From: Oryzomonas sp.
GTDB lineage: Bacteria > Desulfobacterota > Desulfuromonadia > Geobacterales > Pseudopelobacteraceae
Direction: 5' to 3'
Length of the DNA stretch: 64,000 bases
NCBI GenBank assembly: GCA_031292255.1
Contig: JARLHN010000022.1
Coordinates: 62,001 to 126,000 of the forward strand
Shown: piece after piece, positions 27,243 through 35,241 of the stretch
Layout of the letters: each line of letters opens with the position of its first letter
Numbering within the stretch: position 1 is the stretch's first letter
Position numbers and translations under genes: made by a program
The notes under the pieces: model-generated
Told to the model about the DNA's origin: nothing
Seen by the model: only the letters and a program-made list of their open reading frames with translations
Database searches by the model: none

Positions 27243-27659
27243 TCAACTCGTGAATTTATTTTTCTTGGCCGCATCGGCCTTCTGCGTCTCGATGCGCTTG
27301 ACCACCTCTTCCACCACCTGGTCAGGCGAGAAACTTGATACGGCGGCAATCTGACCCTGCACTACACTCTCGGGCTGGACATTCACGCGCTCCTGGGCCT
27401 CGGGCCGGTGTTGGGGATGCACCAGCGGCGTCTCCTGATACAGCGTCATGGCATCCATCAGGCTGCGCAGCAGCCGGATCCCCATGATTGCCGTGATCGC
27501 CAGCGCCACAATATCTTCACGCCAGTACTCCAGACTGAGGTTGGCTGCCATTGAACCTGCCAACAATCCTGCCGACGCTATCAACAGGCAAAAGGCATTG
27601 CCGATAACGGTTATCTCTATATCCTGAGGCTGTTTACTCCCGACCGCCGCGCTCGCCAT
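27243..27659 (-). CDS. Membrane protein of unknown function, coupled to the GspE/PilB ATPase
   Basis: A 138-residue protein with two hydrophobic segments (residues about 17-42 and 50-66), then a proline- and glutamate-rich region and a basic C-terminus ending KKNKFTS. It starts at ATG 27659 (MASAAVGSKQ) and stops eight bases before the ATPase start, so the two are surely co-transcribed. I recognise no family. The C-terminal stretch SPDQVVEEVVKRIETQKADA could form a short amphipathic or coiled helix. It could anchor the ATPase or act with it at the membrane, but this is inference from the gene pairing alone. Confidence 0.7.
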   Translation of the reverse strand: MASAAVGSKQPQDIEITVIGNAFCLLIASAGLLAGSMAANLSLEYWREDIVALAITAIMGIRLLRSLMDAMTLYQETPLVHPQHRPEAQERVNVQPESVVQGQIAAVSSFSPDQVVEEVVKRIETQKADAAKKNKFTS

Positions 27660-27787
27660 GGTGCTCCTCCTGCAATTACCGTTACATTACCTGATCGGCA
27701 ATGGTGACTGCCGACTTTAGCATTATGCACAACATGGTCCTTGCCTGCATGCGGTCCCTGTTGCACCGGTGGTTAAACATGTGAACG

Positions 27788-27815
27788 GATTGGGCGGCGC
27801 AAGCGCCGCCCAATC
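27788..27815. repeat. Perfect 13-bp inverted repeat
   Basis: GATTGGGCGGCGC and GCGCCGCCCAATC pair perfectly around a two-base AA centre. It has no T-run on either side, so it is not an ordinary terminator. It lies in the 330-base gap between the ferritin-like gene and the small membrane protein gene, in which I see no other gene. Confidence 0.6.
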
Positions 27816-27915
27816 GGGGCGCGGCAAACAGCGTCGCTACACCAGGGTTTGAATGTTTCAATCACCGGAACAATAATAATACACCACCGGGGTGATGTAC
27901 AGCGTCATAAGCAGA

Positions 27916-27950
27916 CAAAGCCCATGCATCCGGCGGATGCATGGGCTTTG
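27916..27950. terminator. Terminator-like hairpin after the ferritin-like gene
   Basis: CAAAGCCCATGCATCC and GGATGCATGGGCTTTG form a perfect 16-bp stem with a three-base loop, 36 bases after the ferritin-like stop on the minus strand. The flanking T-run is short, so it may also stabilise the transcript. Confidence 0.65.
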
Positions 27951-27986
27951 TAACAACATGTCGCAACTTGTCGAAAAAAGGCGGTG

Positions 27987-28478
27987 CTACTCTCTCACAT
28001 ACGTATCCATATCCGTTTCATGCACCATACCCATGACGCGGGCATACTCGGACTCGATCATGAGATAGTGATTGTGCGTTTCCCTGGCGTTCAACTCATA
28101 CACCGCCCGCACCCCGGCATCGTCAAACTTTGCCGCTGTTTCAAACAGGGTCTGTTCCAGGTTTTGTTCGCGCTCCATTGCAAGTTCCAATGCCTTTTGC
28201 TCGGTAAAATCCTGGCCTATGACCTTGGTGATCGAAGCCATCCAACTTGATTCATTGTCGGGAGGGGCATCGAGGAACGCATCCAGCGACGGGATATCGT
28301 TTCCCTGGTATATCCGGTAAAATTGCCCGGCATGCTCCCGTTCTTCCTTCGCCAGAATTTCGAATGTCCGGCGGGCATTCGTATCCTTCATCTGTCCGGC
28401 CCCTACCTGGTAAAAATTCATGGCATTCTTTTCCGTCTGGATCGAGCGTTTGATGGCCTCCTGAACGTTGATACTCAT
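27987..28478 (-). CDS. Ferritin-like/rubrerythrin-type diiron protein
   Basis: A 163-residue four-helix-bundle protein of the COG1633 type. The diiron ligand pattern is visible: Glu in TEKNAMNFY (first helix), ExxH in KEEREHAGQFY (second helix), Glu in MEREQNLEQTLFE (third helix) and ETHNHYLMIESEY (fourth helix). It lacks the rubredoxin domain of rubrerythrin. Such proteins take part in peroxide or iron handling in anaerobes, and its exact reaction is unknown. The start is ATG 28478 (MSINVQEAI), with AGGAG ten bases upstream; the frame reaching 28529 is not supported. It is divergent from ettA across repeat C. Confidence 0.85.
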   Translation of the reverse strand: MSINVQEAIKRSIQTEKNAMNFYQVGAGQMKDTNARRTFEILAKEEREHAGQFYRIYQGNDIPSLDAFLDAPPDNESSWMASITKVIGQDFTEQKALELAMEREQNLEQTLFETAAKFDDAGVRAVYELNARETHNHYLMIESEYARVMGMVHETDMDTYVRE

Positions 28479-28629
28479 AGTGACTGATCTCCTTTCCCTG
28501 TTGATTCGGATTCTGTAGTCAATTGCCATGGGCGCAGTAACAATACCTTTTATGTCTTATTTGTCAAGCGATTACCGGCGAAAAATCCAAAGCAATTGAC
28601 AGCCGCAACGGGCGGCGTGTAAAAGGGTA

Positions 28630-28760
28630 TGATTCCAATTCCAAATCAAAGCGGCATCTTCGTTGGCTCGTCTTCGGCTCCTCAACGTACTACCTGTACG
28701 CATTCGTCGCCTCGATCCTCGCCGCCTTGATGTCATCTTTGATTTGAAACAGGAATGACA
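28630..28760 (+). repeat. Dispersed palindromic element, family C
   Basis: An imperfect whole-element palindrome: ATTCCAATTCCAAATCAAAG on the left is matched by CTTTGATTTGAAACAGGAAT on the right, and the inner arms GGCATCTTCG... and ...CGCCTTGATG also pair in part, with a central CGTACTACCTGTACG. It lies between the divergent ferritin-like and ettA genes and ends 26 bases before the ettA start. Confidence 0.7.
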
Positions 28761-28786
28761 TTGTAGTTCCCAAAGGAGGCTCTCGC

Positions 28787-30466
28787 GTGGCACAGGAAAT
28801 CAATAAGATCATTTATTCCATGATGCGGGTCAGCAAATTTTACGATAAGAAACCGGTCATCAAGGACATATCCCTCTCATATTTTTATGGCGCCAAGATC
28901 GGCGTGCTGGGCCTGAACGGTTCGGGCAAGAGTTCTCTGCTCAGGATCATGGCCGGCGTTGACAAGGATTTCAACGGACAGGCCGTGCTCTCGCCGGGCT
29001 ATACCGTTGGCTTCCTGGAGCAGGAACCGCGTCTGGACGAGACCAAGACCGTGCGCCAGGTGGTGGAGGAAGGGGTGCAGGAGACGGTTGACCTGCTGGC
29101 CGAGTTTAACGCCATCACCGACAAGTTTTCCGAGCCGGATGCCGATTTCGAAAAGCTGTGCGAGCGTCAGGCCACACTGCAGGAAAAACTTGACCACCTG
29201 GACGCCTGGGACCTGGACAGCCGCCTTGAGATGGCCATGGACGCTCTGCGCTGCCCACCGGGAGACTCGCCGGTCAACGTGCTCTCCGGCGGCGAAAAAC
29301 GCCGCGTGGCACTTTGCCGATTGCTCCTGAAAAAACCGGACATCCTGCTGTTGGACGAACCGACCAACCATCTGGACGCCGAAACCGTGGCCTGGCTGGA
29401 ACACCACCTGCACAGCTATGCGGGCACCGTCATCGCCGTGACCCATGACCGCTATTTCCTGGACAACGTTGCCGGCTGGATTCTGGAGCTGGACAGGGGC
29501 GAAGGCATCCCCTGGAAAGGCAACTACTCCTCCTGGCTGGAACAGAAGCAAAACCGCCTGGCCCAGGAGGAAAAGCAGGAGAGCGAACGCCAGAAGACCC
29601 TGCAGCGCGAGCTGGAATGGATCAGGATGTCCCCCAAGGGACGGCACACCAAGTCACAGGCCCGCATCAGCGCCTACGAGCAGTTGGTGGCCCAGGAGAG
29701 CGAGAAGCATGCCAAGGACCTTGAGATATTCATACCGCCCGGACAGCGTCTTGGAGACATCGTCATCGAGGCGGACAACGTGGCCAAGGGTTTCGGCGAC
29801 CGGCTGCTGTTCGAGGGGTTGAACTTCCGGTTGCCCCGCGGCGGCATCGTGGGGATCATCGGCCCCAACGGCGCCGGCAAGACAACCCTGTTCCGCATGA
29901 TCACCGGGCAGGAAACGCCCGACTCCGGCTCGTTCCGCATCGGTGATACCGTGCAGTTGGCCTATGTGGACCAGAGCCGCGACGCCCTGAACCCGGACAA
30001 GAACATCTGGGAGGAGATCTCCGCGGGGCAGGACGTTGTCCAACTCGGCAAGTTGGCGGTCAACTCCCGGGCCTATGTATCGCGCTTCAATTTTTCCGGC
30101 GCGGACCAGCAGAAAAAGGTTGGGATGTTATCCGGCGGTGAGCGCAACCGGGTACACCTGGCCAAGATGCTTAAAAGCGGGGCCAACGTGATCCTGCTGG
30201 ACGAACCGACCAACGATCTGGACGTGAACACCATGCGCGCCCTGGAGGAGGCGCTGGAGAACTTCGCCGGCTGCGCCGTGGTCATCAGCCACGACCGCTG
30301 GTTCCTGGACCGCATCGCCACCCACATCCTGGCCTTTGAGGGTGATTCCAGCGTGGTGTTCTTTGACGGGAACTATTCGGAGTATGAGGAGGACAGAAAA
30401 AAGAGGCTGGGCGCGGCGGCCGAGCAACCGCACCGCATCAAGTACCGCCAGCTGACCAGGGCCTGA
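28787..30466 (+). CDS. ettA: Energy-dependent translational throttle protein EttA (ABC-F)
   Basis: Ribosome-binding ABC-F ATPase that gates entry of the ribosome into elongation according to ATP/ADP ratio. The 559-residue protein has two ABC cassettes: Walker A GLNGSGKSS (residues about 43-51) with LSGGEKRRVALCRLLL and LLDEPTNHLD; then GPNGAGKTT (about 357-365) with LSGGERNRVHLAKML and LLDEPTNDLD. Between them lie the arm and the linker rich in charged residues (SSWLEQKQNRLAQEEK...), typical for EttA. The start is GTG 28787 with AAAGGAGG eight bases upstream. It is alone in its transcript and ends with a strong terminator. Confidence 0.95.
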   Translation: MAQEINKIIYSMMRVSKFYDKKPVIKDISLSYFYGAKIGVLGLNGSGKSSLLRIMAGVDKDFNGQAVLSPGYTVGFLEQEPRLDETKTVRQVVEEGVQETVDLLAEFNAITDKFSEPDADFEKLCERQATLQEKLDHLDAWDLDSRLEMAMDALRCPPGDSPVNVLSGGEKRRVALCRLLLKKPDILLLDEPTNHLDAETVAWLEHHLHSYAGTVIAVTHDRYFLDNVAGWILELDRGEGIPWKGNYSSWLEQKQNRLAQEEKQESERQKTLQRELEWIRMSPKGRHTKSQARISAYEQLVAQESEKHAKDLEIFIPPGQRLGDIVIEADNVAKGFGDRLLFEGLNFRLPRGGIVGIIGPNGAGKTTLFRMITGQETPDSGSFRIGDTVQLAYVDQSRDALNPDKNIWEEISAGQDVVQLGKLAVNSRAYVSRFNFSGADQQKKVGMLSGGERNRVHLAKMLKSGANVILLDEPTNDLDVNTMRALEEALENFAGCAVVISHDRWFLDRIATHILAFEGDSSVVFFDGNYSEYEEDRKKRLGAAAEQPHRIKYRQLTRA

Positions 30467-30497
30467 CGCCTGGCAACCGGCTCCACTCCCCGAAGTA

Positions 30498-30552
30498 GAC
30501 AGCCCCGGCCCTCCGTGAACCGTTCACGAAAGTCGGGGCTGTTTGCTTTTTC
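30498..30552 (+). terminator. Terminator after ettA
   Basis: ACAGCCCCG (30499-30507) pairs with CGGGGCTGT (30534-30542) and an inner CGTGAAC/GTTCACG hairpin sits in the loop; a T-rich tail follows. Confidence 0.8.
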
Positions 30553-30630
30553 ATGCCTTCCCTGGCGCCGTCATCTTTGGTATAAAATATAGATTAAGAC
30601 CGTTTGCGGGGCTATCTGTCCGCTGAGACA

Positions 30631-31107
30631 CTAACGTCCTCTTTCGAAACTGGTCTTCATCAGGTCCACAAAAGCCGCGCGGATTTCCGGGTCGCCGATG
30701 CCGGCCGACTGTTCGGCGATAAATGCCTTTTGCCGCTCACTCAGAGCTTTCAAGGGCGCCGGTTCATCCTCAACGGCAGAGGGGGCAGCCTTTTCAACCA
30801 TTCCCGGCCTGAGTACGATCTCTCGGATCAGCACCGCCCCGAGTCGATCATTGAGTTTTTCCTTCATCATGGTGGTAAGGAAGCGCAACTCCTGCATCCA
30901 GGCTGCGCTCGACACGGCAATGGTCAGAGTGCCGTTGATGATCCGTAGCGGCTGTGCCCGCAAGGCCACCGCCGGGCCGACCACCTCGGGCCACAGGCGC
31001 CAGATTTCAACCTCCCGCAGACGCTCCGCCAATCCGAGCCCTGCCAACTGTTTTTGGAGCAGGTCCGGCAAGAGCTGCGGAAAGCGCATCCTTGCCCGCT
31101 TAGCCAT
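30631..31107 (-). CDS. DciA-like (DUF721) protein
   Basis: A 158-residue protein of the DUF721 family. DciA homologues load the replicative helicase DnaB in bacteria without DnaC/DnaI. The N-terminal part (about 20-105) carries the family features: EIWRLWPEVVGPAVALRAQP, then LRIINGTLTIAVSSAAWMQE and LRFLTTMMKEKLN. The C-terminal part is proline- and charge-rich and probably unstructured. I choose ATG 31107 (MAKRARMRF), because GGAGG lies eight bases upstream; the open frame upstream overlaps the neighbouring gene. It overlaps that gene's stop by eight bases, so they are coupled. Helicase loading is an inference from the family. Confidence 0.8.
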   Translation of the reverse strand: MAKRARMRFPQLLPDLLQKQLAGLGLAERLREVEIWRLWPEVVGPAVALRAQPLRIINGTLTIAVSSAAWMQELRFLTTMMKEKLNDRLGAVLIREIVLRPGMVEKAAPSAVEDEPAPLKALSERQKAFIAEQSAGIGDPEIRAAFVDLMKTSFERGR

Positions 31108-31357
31108 TTTGCTTCCTCCGCCGGTTGATGATGCCGCCCACAATCTGGCCGGCCACCGATCCACCAAGGGTGAGGGGGATAGCATGCCAGCTGATACCGG
31201 CAAAGATACGTAGTGCTATGATTATGGGAATGCAAATATGGATCAGGATCCACCACATGGGAGAAAATTTCTTATAATTTTCACGTATATAACCGCACGG
31301 AATATTGATGATAAACGCCAGATAGACCAGGCCGGTAACACTCAAAGACACTTGCAT
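31100..31357 (-). CDS. Small two-helix membrane protein
   Basis: An 85-residue protein with hydrophobic segments at about 5-22 and 35-55 plus a glycine-rich amphipathic region (LGGSVAGQIVGGIINRRR), and a basic end. The start is ATG 31357, with AGGAG six bases upstream. Its stop overlaps the DciA-like start by eight bases. No family is recognised. The repeated GG and GxxG pattern would suit helix packing. Its place before a replication-related gene says little, since it could simply share a promoter. Confidence 0.65.
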   Translation of the reverse strand: MQVSLSVTGLVYLAFIINIPCGYIRENYKKFSPMWWILIHICIPIIIALRIFAGISWHAIPLTLGGSVAGQIVGGIINRRRKQNG

Positions 31358-31417
31358 GAACAACTCCTTTCGCGCATAGTAGGAATTTGTCTACGGTTTG
31401 TCAATCCGCTTATGGTT

Positions 31418-31602
31418 TAAGGGTCTGTCAGGAAATAAGTGTTACAATAATGCGTTCGGATTTGGGTCGAATTTGGCCGGACAGATTGAGGCAAACCGCA
31501 GGCGTAGCAGGGCTACGCTGAGGATTTGACGATTGAAGACCGGTCAAAGATGGCCCGAAGATGAGATGCAAGATGTAACTGTTATCTCCTGGCAGCCCCT
31601 AA
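31418..31602 (+). repeat. Dispersed palindromic element, family D
   Basis: A long imperfect palindrome in the divergent gap upstream of the DUF3343 gene: AAGGGTCTGTCAGGAAATAA is matched by TTATCTCCTGGCAGCCCCTA on the right, GTTACA pairs with TGTAAC, and the centre GGCGTAGCAGGGCTACGC is of the same kind as in families A and B. The right end lies 12 bases before the next start codon. Only one copy is seen in this window. Confidence 0.75.
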
Positions 31603-31614
31603 TAGGATAGGAAG

Positions 31615-31914
31615 ATGGAGAAACGCCTTATGGTACAGGAAGGACATCTGCTGGCGGTATTCAACTCCGGCCACCGGGTGATGAAGGCCGAAGGCATTCT
31701 CAAGGCCCTCGGTCTGCCGGTGCTGCTTATCCCCGCGCCCCGTCAGCTCCAGACCGACTGCGGGTTGGCCCTGCGCTTCAGCGATGATGACCGTGAGCGG
31801 ATCATGCAGGCGCTGGAACGGGAAGAATTGCTGCCGGCCTTTGTAAGCGCATACCGGGGAGGGCTGTACGTTACGACATGGGTTAACGAGACGGGCGACG
31901 CCCATATAACATAA
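31615..31914 (+). CDS. DUF3343 protein (putative Se/S carrier-like)
   Basis: A 99-residue protein with the DUF3343 pattern: LLAVFNSGHRVMKAEGILKA near the start (an alpha-beta unit) and LIPAPRQLQTDCGLALRF with the conserved cysteine. The family often accompanies selenium and sulfur metabolism genes, and here yedF follows after 18 bases. The start is ATG 31615, with AGGA seven bases upstream; MVQEGHLL five codons later is possible. The cysteine could carry sulfur or selenium, which is inference. Confidence 0.82.
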   Translation: MEKRLMVQEGHLLAVFNSGHRVMKAEGILKALGLPVLLIPAPRQLQTDCGLALRFSDDDRERIMQALEREELLPAFVSAYRGGLYVTTWVNETGDAHIT

Positions 31915-31932
31915 GAAAGCAGGTGTACAAGG

Positions 31933-32508
31933 ATGACAACCATCGATTGCAGGAATCTGGCTTGTCCGGCCCCGGTGATTACGGTGAAGAAGGCGCTGGG
32001 GGAACAGGCCGAAGTGCGGGTTTTGCTGGATGATGGCGCACCACGGGAAAACGTTGCCCGCTTTGCCAGGAATCGCGGCTACCAGGTCTGCGAAGAGCGT
32101 GACGGCGGCGGTTGGGTCTTGACCATCTCCGCCGGCACACAGGCACCGCAGCCGGCGGCAGGCGCCGTCAGCGGCGAGCGGGTCGTCCTGATAGCATCCG
32201 ATCGCCTGGGGGACGGCCCGGAAGAGTTGGGACGCCTGCTGATGAGAAACTTTATCCATACCCTGCTGGAGACGAGCGACCTGCCGGCACGCATGTTGTT
32301 CCTCAATTCCGGCGTGTTGCTCACCACTGAAGGGTCGGATGTGCTGGAAGCATTGGAAAAACTGGGCGGCATGGGAGTGGAAATCCTCTCCTGCGGCCTC
32401 TGTCTGGACTTCTTCAAGCTCAAGGACAAACTGAAGGCAGGCGGCACCACCAACATGCTCATGATCGCGGAAAGCCTGCTTTCGTCAGGGCAGGTAATAC
32501 GGCTTTAA
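31933..32508 (+). CDS. yedF: YedF: TusA-like plus DsrE-like sulfur/selenium-transfer protein
   Basis: A 191-residue two-domain protein known as the sulfurtransferase-like selenium metabolism protein YedF. Residues 1-75 are a TusA/SirA domain: MTTIDCRNLACPAPVI has the conserved CPxP cysteine, and VLLDDGAPRENVARFARNR continues it. Residues about 82-191 are DsrE-like (VVLIASDRLGDGPEELGRLL, VEILSCGLCLDFF with two cysteines). This fusion is found in selenium-using anaerobes and is predicted to deliver reduced selenium. It ends in a TAA after which a family B repeat begins. The preceding DUF3343 gene very probably belongs to the same pathway. Confidence 0.9.
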   Translation: MTTIDCRNLACPAPVITVKKALGEQAEVRVLLDDGAPRENVARFARNRGYQVCEERDGGGWVLTISAGTQAPQPAAGAVSGERVVLIASDRLGDGPEELGRLLMRNFIHTLLETSDLPARMLFLNSGVLLTTEGSDVLEALEKLGGMGVEILSCGLCLDFFKLKDKLKAGGTTNMLMIAESLLSSGQVIRL

Positions 32509-32648
32509 CAGACTGATGAAAATCTGAGGTTGTTCAAAAATAGTCAGATCGTCGCACCCGCAGAATACCCTAAGGAGGCGTAGCAGCGCTACGCCGCACG
32601 AAAGGGCTTTCGAGGATGGCGGCGAGATGGCTGTTTTTGAACAACCTT
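32509..32648 (+). repeat. Dispersed palindromic element, family B, copy 4
   Basis: Begins directly after the yedF stop (CAGACTGATG), with the TTGTTCAAAAATAGTCAGAT arm, the GGCGTAGCAGCGCTACGCC centre and the GATGGCTGTTTTTGAACAAC arm. It ends just before the ffh promoter. Confidence 0.9.
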
Positions 32649-32665
32649 TTAAAAACAAATAGTTC

Positions 32666-32695
32666 TTGACAGCACTCCCAAGGGTACTTTATAGT
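32666..32695 (+). promoter_or_regulatory. Candidate sigma-70 promoter of the ffh-rnhB operon
   Basis: A perfect TTGACA (32666-32671) and TATAGT (32690-32695) are 18 bases apart, 45 bases before the ffh start. The A/T-rich stretch upstream would serve as an UP element. Confidence 0.7.
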
Positions 32696-32739
32696 AACCC
32701 CCTTTTGGAATATTCCGTGTTCGAGACGATGCAACGACG

Positions 32740-34101
32740 ATGTTTGACAGCCTTTCGGAAAAACTTGAATCGGTCTTTAAAAAACTCCGCAGCCAGGGGG
32801 TAATGACCGAGGAGAACATTAAAGATGCGCTTCGTGAAGTCCGCCTGGCGCTTCTTGAGGCGGACGTCAACTTCAAGGTCGTCAAGGACTTCGTCGAGAA
32901 CGTCCGCACCAAGGCGGTCGGCACCGAAGTCGTTCAGAGCCTGACACCCGGCCAGCAGGTCGTCAAAATCGTCCATGACGAGTTGGTGGCCGTCATGGGG
33001 GGCAACGAGGACAATAGTCTCAACCTGGCGGCCAAACCGCCGGTGGCGATCATGATGGTCGGCCTGCAGGGCGCCGGCAAGACCACGACCTGCGGCAAGC
33101 TGGGCAGGCACCTAAAAAGCCTGAAACGTCGTCCGTTGCTGGTTCCAGCCGACGTTTACCGACCGGCAGCCATTGAGCAGCTCAAAACCGTCGGCAGACA
33201 GCTCGGCCTTGAGGTGTTCGACTCCTCGACCGACCAGAAGCCGGTCGATATCTGTTCGGCCGCCATGCGTTTCGCCGAGCTGAACGGCTACGACACCGTT
33301 ATCCTCGATACCGCCGGTCGGCACCAGATCGATGAATTCCTGATGAACGAGCTGGCCGAGATCAAGGCCTCCGTTCTACCTCTGGAAATCCTTTTCGTGG
33401 CCGACGCCATGACCGGCCAGGAAGCGGTCAACGTTGCCGGCGGATTCAACGATCAACTGGAAATCACCGGCGTGGTCCTGACCAAGCTGGACGGCGACGC
33501 CAAAGGCGGCGCCGCTCTTTCGATCAGGGCGGTCACCGGCAAACCGGTCAAGTTCGTCGGCCTGGGCGAGAAACTCGACGCCCTGGAGATCTTCCACGCA
33601 GATCGCCTTGTTTCGCGCATTCTGGGCATGGGTGACGTACTCACGCTGGTGGAAAAGGCCCAATCGGTCTTTGACGAAAAAGAAGCCGCCCGGCTCCAGC
33701 AGAAACTTAAGAAGAACCAGTTTGACCTGGAAGATTTTCTGGCCCAGCTCCAGCAGATCAAGAAGATGGGATCGCTGGAATCGCTGATGGGGATGATCCC
33801 CGGTATGGGCAAGATGATGAAGCAGATGCAGGGGACCCAGCCCAGCGAAAAGGAAATGAAGCGGATCGAGGCCATCATCCGCTCCATGACGCCGGGCGAG
33901 CGGGCCAATCACGGCATTATCAACGGTAGCCGGCGTCTGCGGATTGCCAAGGGAAGCGGCACCACCGTGCAGGAGGTCAACCAGTTGCTCAAGCGCTTCA
34001 CCGAGGCGCAGAAGGTGGTCAAACAGCTTCAGAAGCTCGGCCCCAAAGGGCTCCTCAAGGGCATGGGGGGGCTTGGCAAAGGCATGCTTCCGTTTGGATA
34101 A
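32740..34101 (+). CDS. ffh: Signal recognition particle protein Ffh
   Basis: GTPase that, with 4.5S RNA, targets nascent membrane proteins to FtsY and SecYEG. The 453-residue protein has the N domain (about 1-90), the G domain with Walker A GLQGAGKTT, DTAGR in LDTAGRHQID, TKLDGDAKGG, and the M domain with a methionine-rich tail (LMGMIPGMGKMMKQMQG; GLLKGMGGLGKGMLPFG). The start is ATG 32740; the Shine-Dalgarno is weak. It leads a plus-strand operon with rpsP, khpA, rimM, trmD, a methyltransferase gene, rplS and rnhB, a common bacterial arrangement. Confidence 0.97.
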   Translation: MFDSLSEKLESVFKKLRSQGVMTEENIKDALREVRLALLEADVNFKVVKDFVENVRTKAVGTEVVQSLTPGQQVVKIVHDELVAVMGGNEDNSLNLAAKPPVAIMMVGLQGAGKTTTCGKLGRHLKSLKRRPLLVPADVYRPAAIEQLKTVGRQLGLEVFDSSTDQKPVDICSAAMRFAELNGYDTVILDTAGRHQIDEFLMNELAEIKASVLPLEILFVADAMTGQEAVNVAGGFNDQLEITGVVLTKLDGDAKGGAALSIRAVTGKPVKFVGLGEKLDALEIFHADRLVSRILGMGDVLTLVEKAQSVFDEKEAARLQQKLKKNQFDLEDFLAQLQQIKKMGSLESLMGMIPGMGKMMKQMQGTQPSEKEMKRIEAIIRSMTPGERANHGIINGSRRLRIAKGSGTTVQEVNQLLKRFTEAQKVVKQLQKLGPKGLLKGMGGLGKGMLPFG

Positions 34102-34164
34102 ACAACATACCGCAGTAACGATTTACGTAAACTTCGCAGAAGGAAAGAATCAGGAGGAATCAAG

Positions 34165-34431
34165 ATGGCAATCAAGATCAGGCTTGCACGTGCAGGCGCC
34201 AAGAAAAGACCTTTTTACCAGGTGGTTGTTGCCGACGAGCGCTGCCGCAGGGATGGACGTTTCATTGAGAACGTGGGTACCTATGACCCCACCAAGAATC
34301 CGGCCGTGGTCAAGCTGAATACTGAAAAGGCTCAGGCCTGGCTCGAAAAAGGCGCCCAGCCGACCGACACCGTCCGCCAGCTTCTCAAGAATGCCGGCAT
34401 CCTGGACAAGGCGGCGCTACCTGTGGCATAG
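34165..34431 (+). CDS. rpsP: 30S ribosomal protein S16
   Basis: An 88-residue S16, the small-subunit assembly protein, with the family start [20 protein letters not shown], then [19 protein letters not shown] and the usual C-terminal alanine-rich tail. The start is ATG 34165, with AGGAGGA eight bases upstream. It follows ffh by 63 bases in the standard ffh-rpsP-rimM-trmD-rplS arrangement. Confidence 0.97.
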   Translation: MAIKIRLARAGAKKRPFYQVVVADERCRRDGRFIENVGTYDPTKNPAVVKLNTEKAQAWLEKGAQPTDTVRQLLKNAGILDKAALPVA

Positions 34432-34485
34432 CGAGTGTATCCACCCCGGTCCGCCGGTGATTCTACATGAGCAGAGGATACCGAC

Positions 34486-34716
34486 ATGAAAGCACTTGTT
34501 GAAACCATCGCAAAGGCATTGGTTGACGATCCGACTCAGGTTAAGGCTGCCGAAGAGACTGAAGAGGATACCCTGGTCATAAAACTGACCGTCGCCAAAG
34601 AGGACATGGGCCGCATCATTGGCAAGGAAGGCCGCACCGCCAAAGCGATCCGCACAATCCTCAATGCCGTGTCCACCAAGGACAACAAGAAGGCTATCCT
34701 CAAAATCGTGGAATAA
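34486..34716 (+). CDS. khpA: RNA-binding KH-domain protein KhpA
   Basis: A 76-residue KH-domain RNA-binding protein (YlqC/KhpA). The characteristic GxxG loop is GKEGRT in MGRIIGKEGRTAKAIRTIL. In other bacteria it dimerises with KhpB and affects cell division and small RNA function. Its TAA stop is immediately followed by the ATG of rimM, so the two are tightly coupled. Its position between rpsP and rimM is a common bacterial pattern. Confidence 0.94.
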   Translation: MKALVETIAKALVDDPTQVKAAEETEEDTLVIKLTVAKEDMGRIIGKEGRTAKAIRTILNAVSTKDNKKAILKIVE

Positions 34717-35241
34717 ATGAGCAATCCTGACGAATTGATTACCGTGGGCAAGATCAGCGGGACCCATGGGATCAAGGGGCAGCTCAAGGTTCACTCCTAT
34801 TCGGGTAACCTTGAGAGCCTGAGCGCTGCGCGGATGGTCATGCTGAGAAGTCCTGACGGCGCGACGTTTCGTGAATTCGGTATCAAAGGCGTAAAACCAC
34901 ACAGCAACGGCTTCATACTCAGCCTGAAGGATTTTGACGACATCGACCAGGCACGTACCCTGGTGGGATGCGAGTTGTGCCTCAAACGCAGCCAGTTGCC
35001 GGAACCGGAAGATGACGAGTATTATTGGTGCGATCTGATCGGCCTTCGGGTGGTGACTGCCGACGGAGTTGAAGTCGGGATGCTGGTCGACATCTTCGAG
35101 ACCGGAAGCAATGATATCTACGTGGTGCGCAAGGATCGGCAGGAATACCTCATCCCGGCCATCGCCACCGTGATCAGCAGCGTCGATCTGGCAAGCGGCA
35201 CCATGGTCATCACTCCGCTGGACGGTCTTCTGGATCTATGA
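34717..35241 (+). CDS. rimM: 16S rRNA processing protein RimM
   Basis: A 174-residue ribosome maturation factor for the 30S head, acting on S19. The N-terminal RimM barrel has [19 protein letters not shown]; the C-terminal PRC-barrel begins near [12 protein letters not shown] and continues to [13 protein letters not shown] and [10 protein letters not shown]. It starts on the base after the khpA stop. The stop overlaps trmD by four bases. Confidence 0.96.
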   Translation: MSNPDELITVGKISGTHGIKGQLKVHSYSGNLESLSAARMVMLRSPDGATFREFGIKGVKPHSNGFILSLKDFDDIDQARTLVGCELCLKRSQLPEPEDDEYYWCDLIGLRVVTADGVEVGMLVDIFETGSNDIYVVRKDRQEYLIPAIATVISSVDLASGTMVITPLDGLLDL

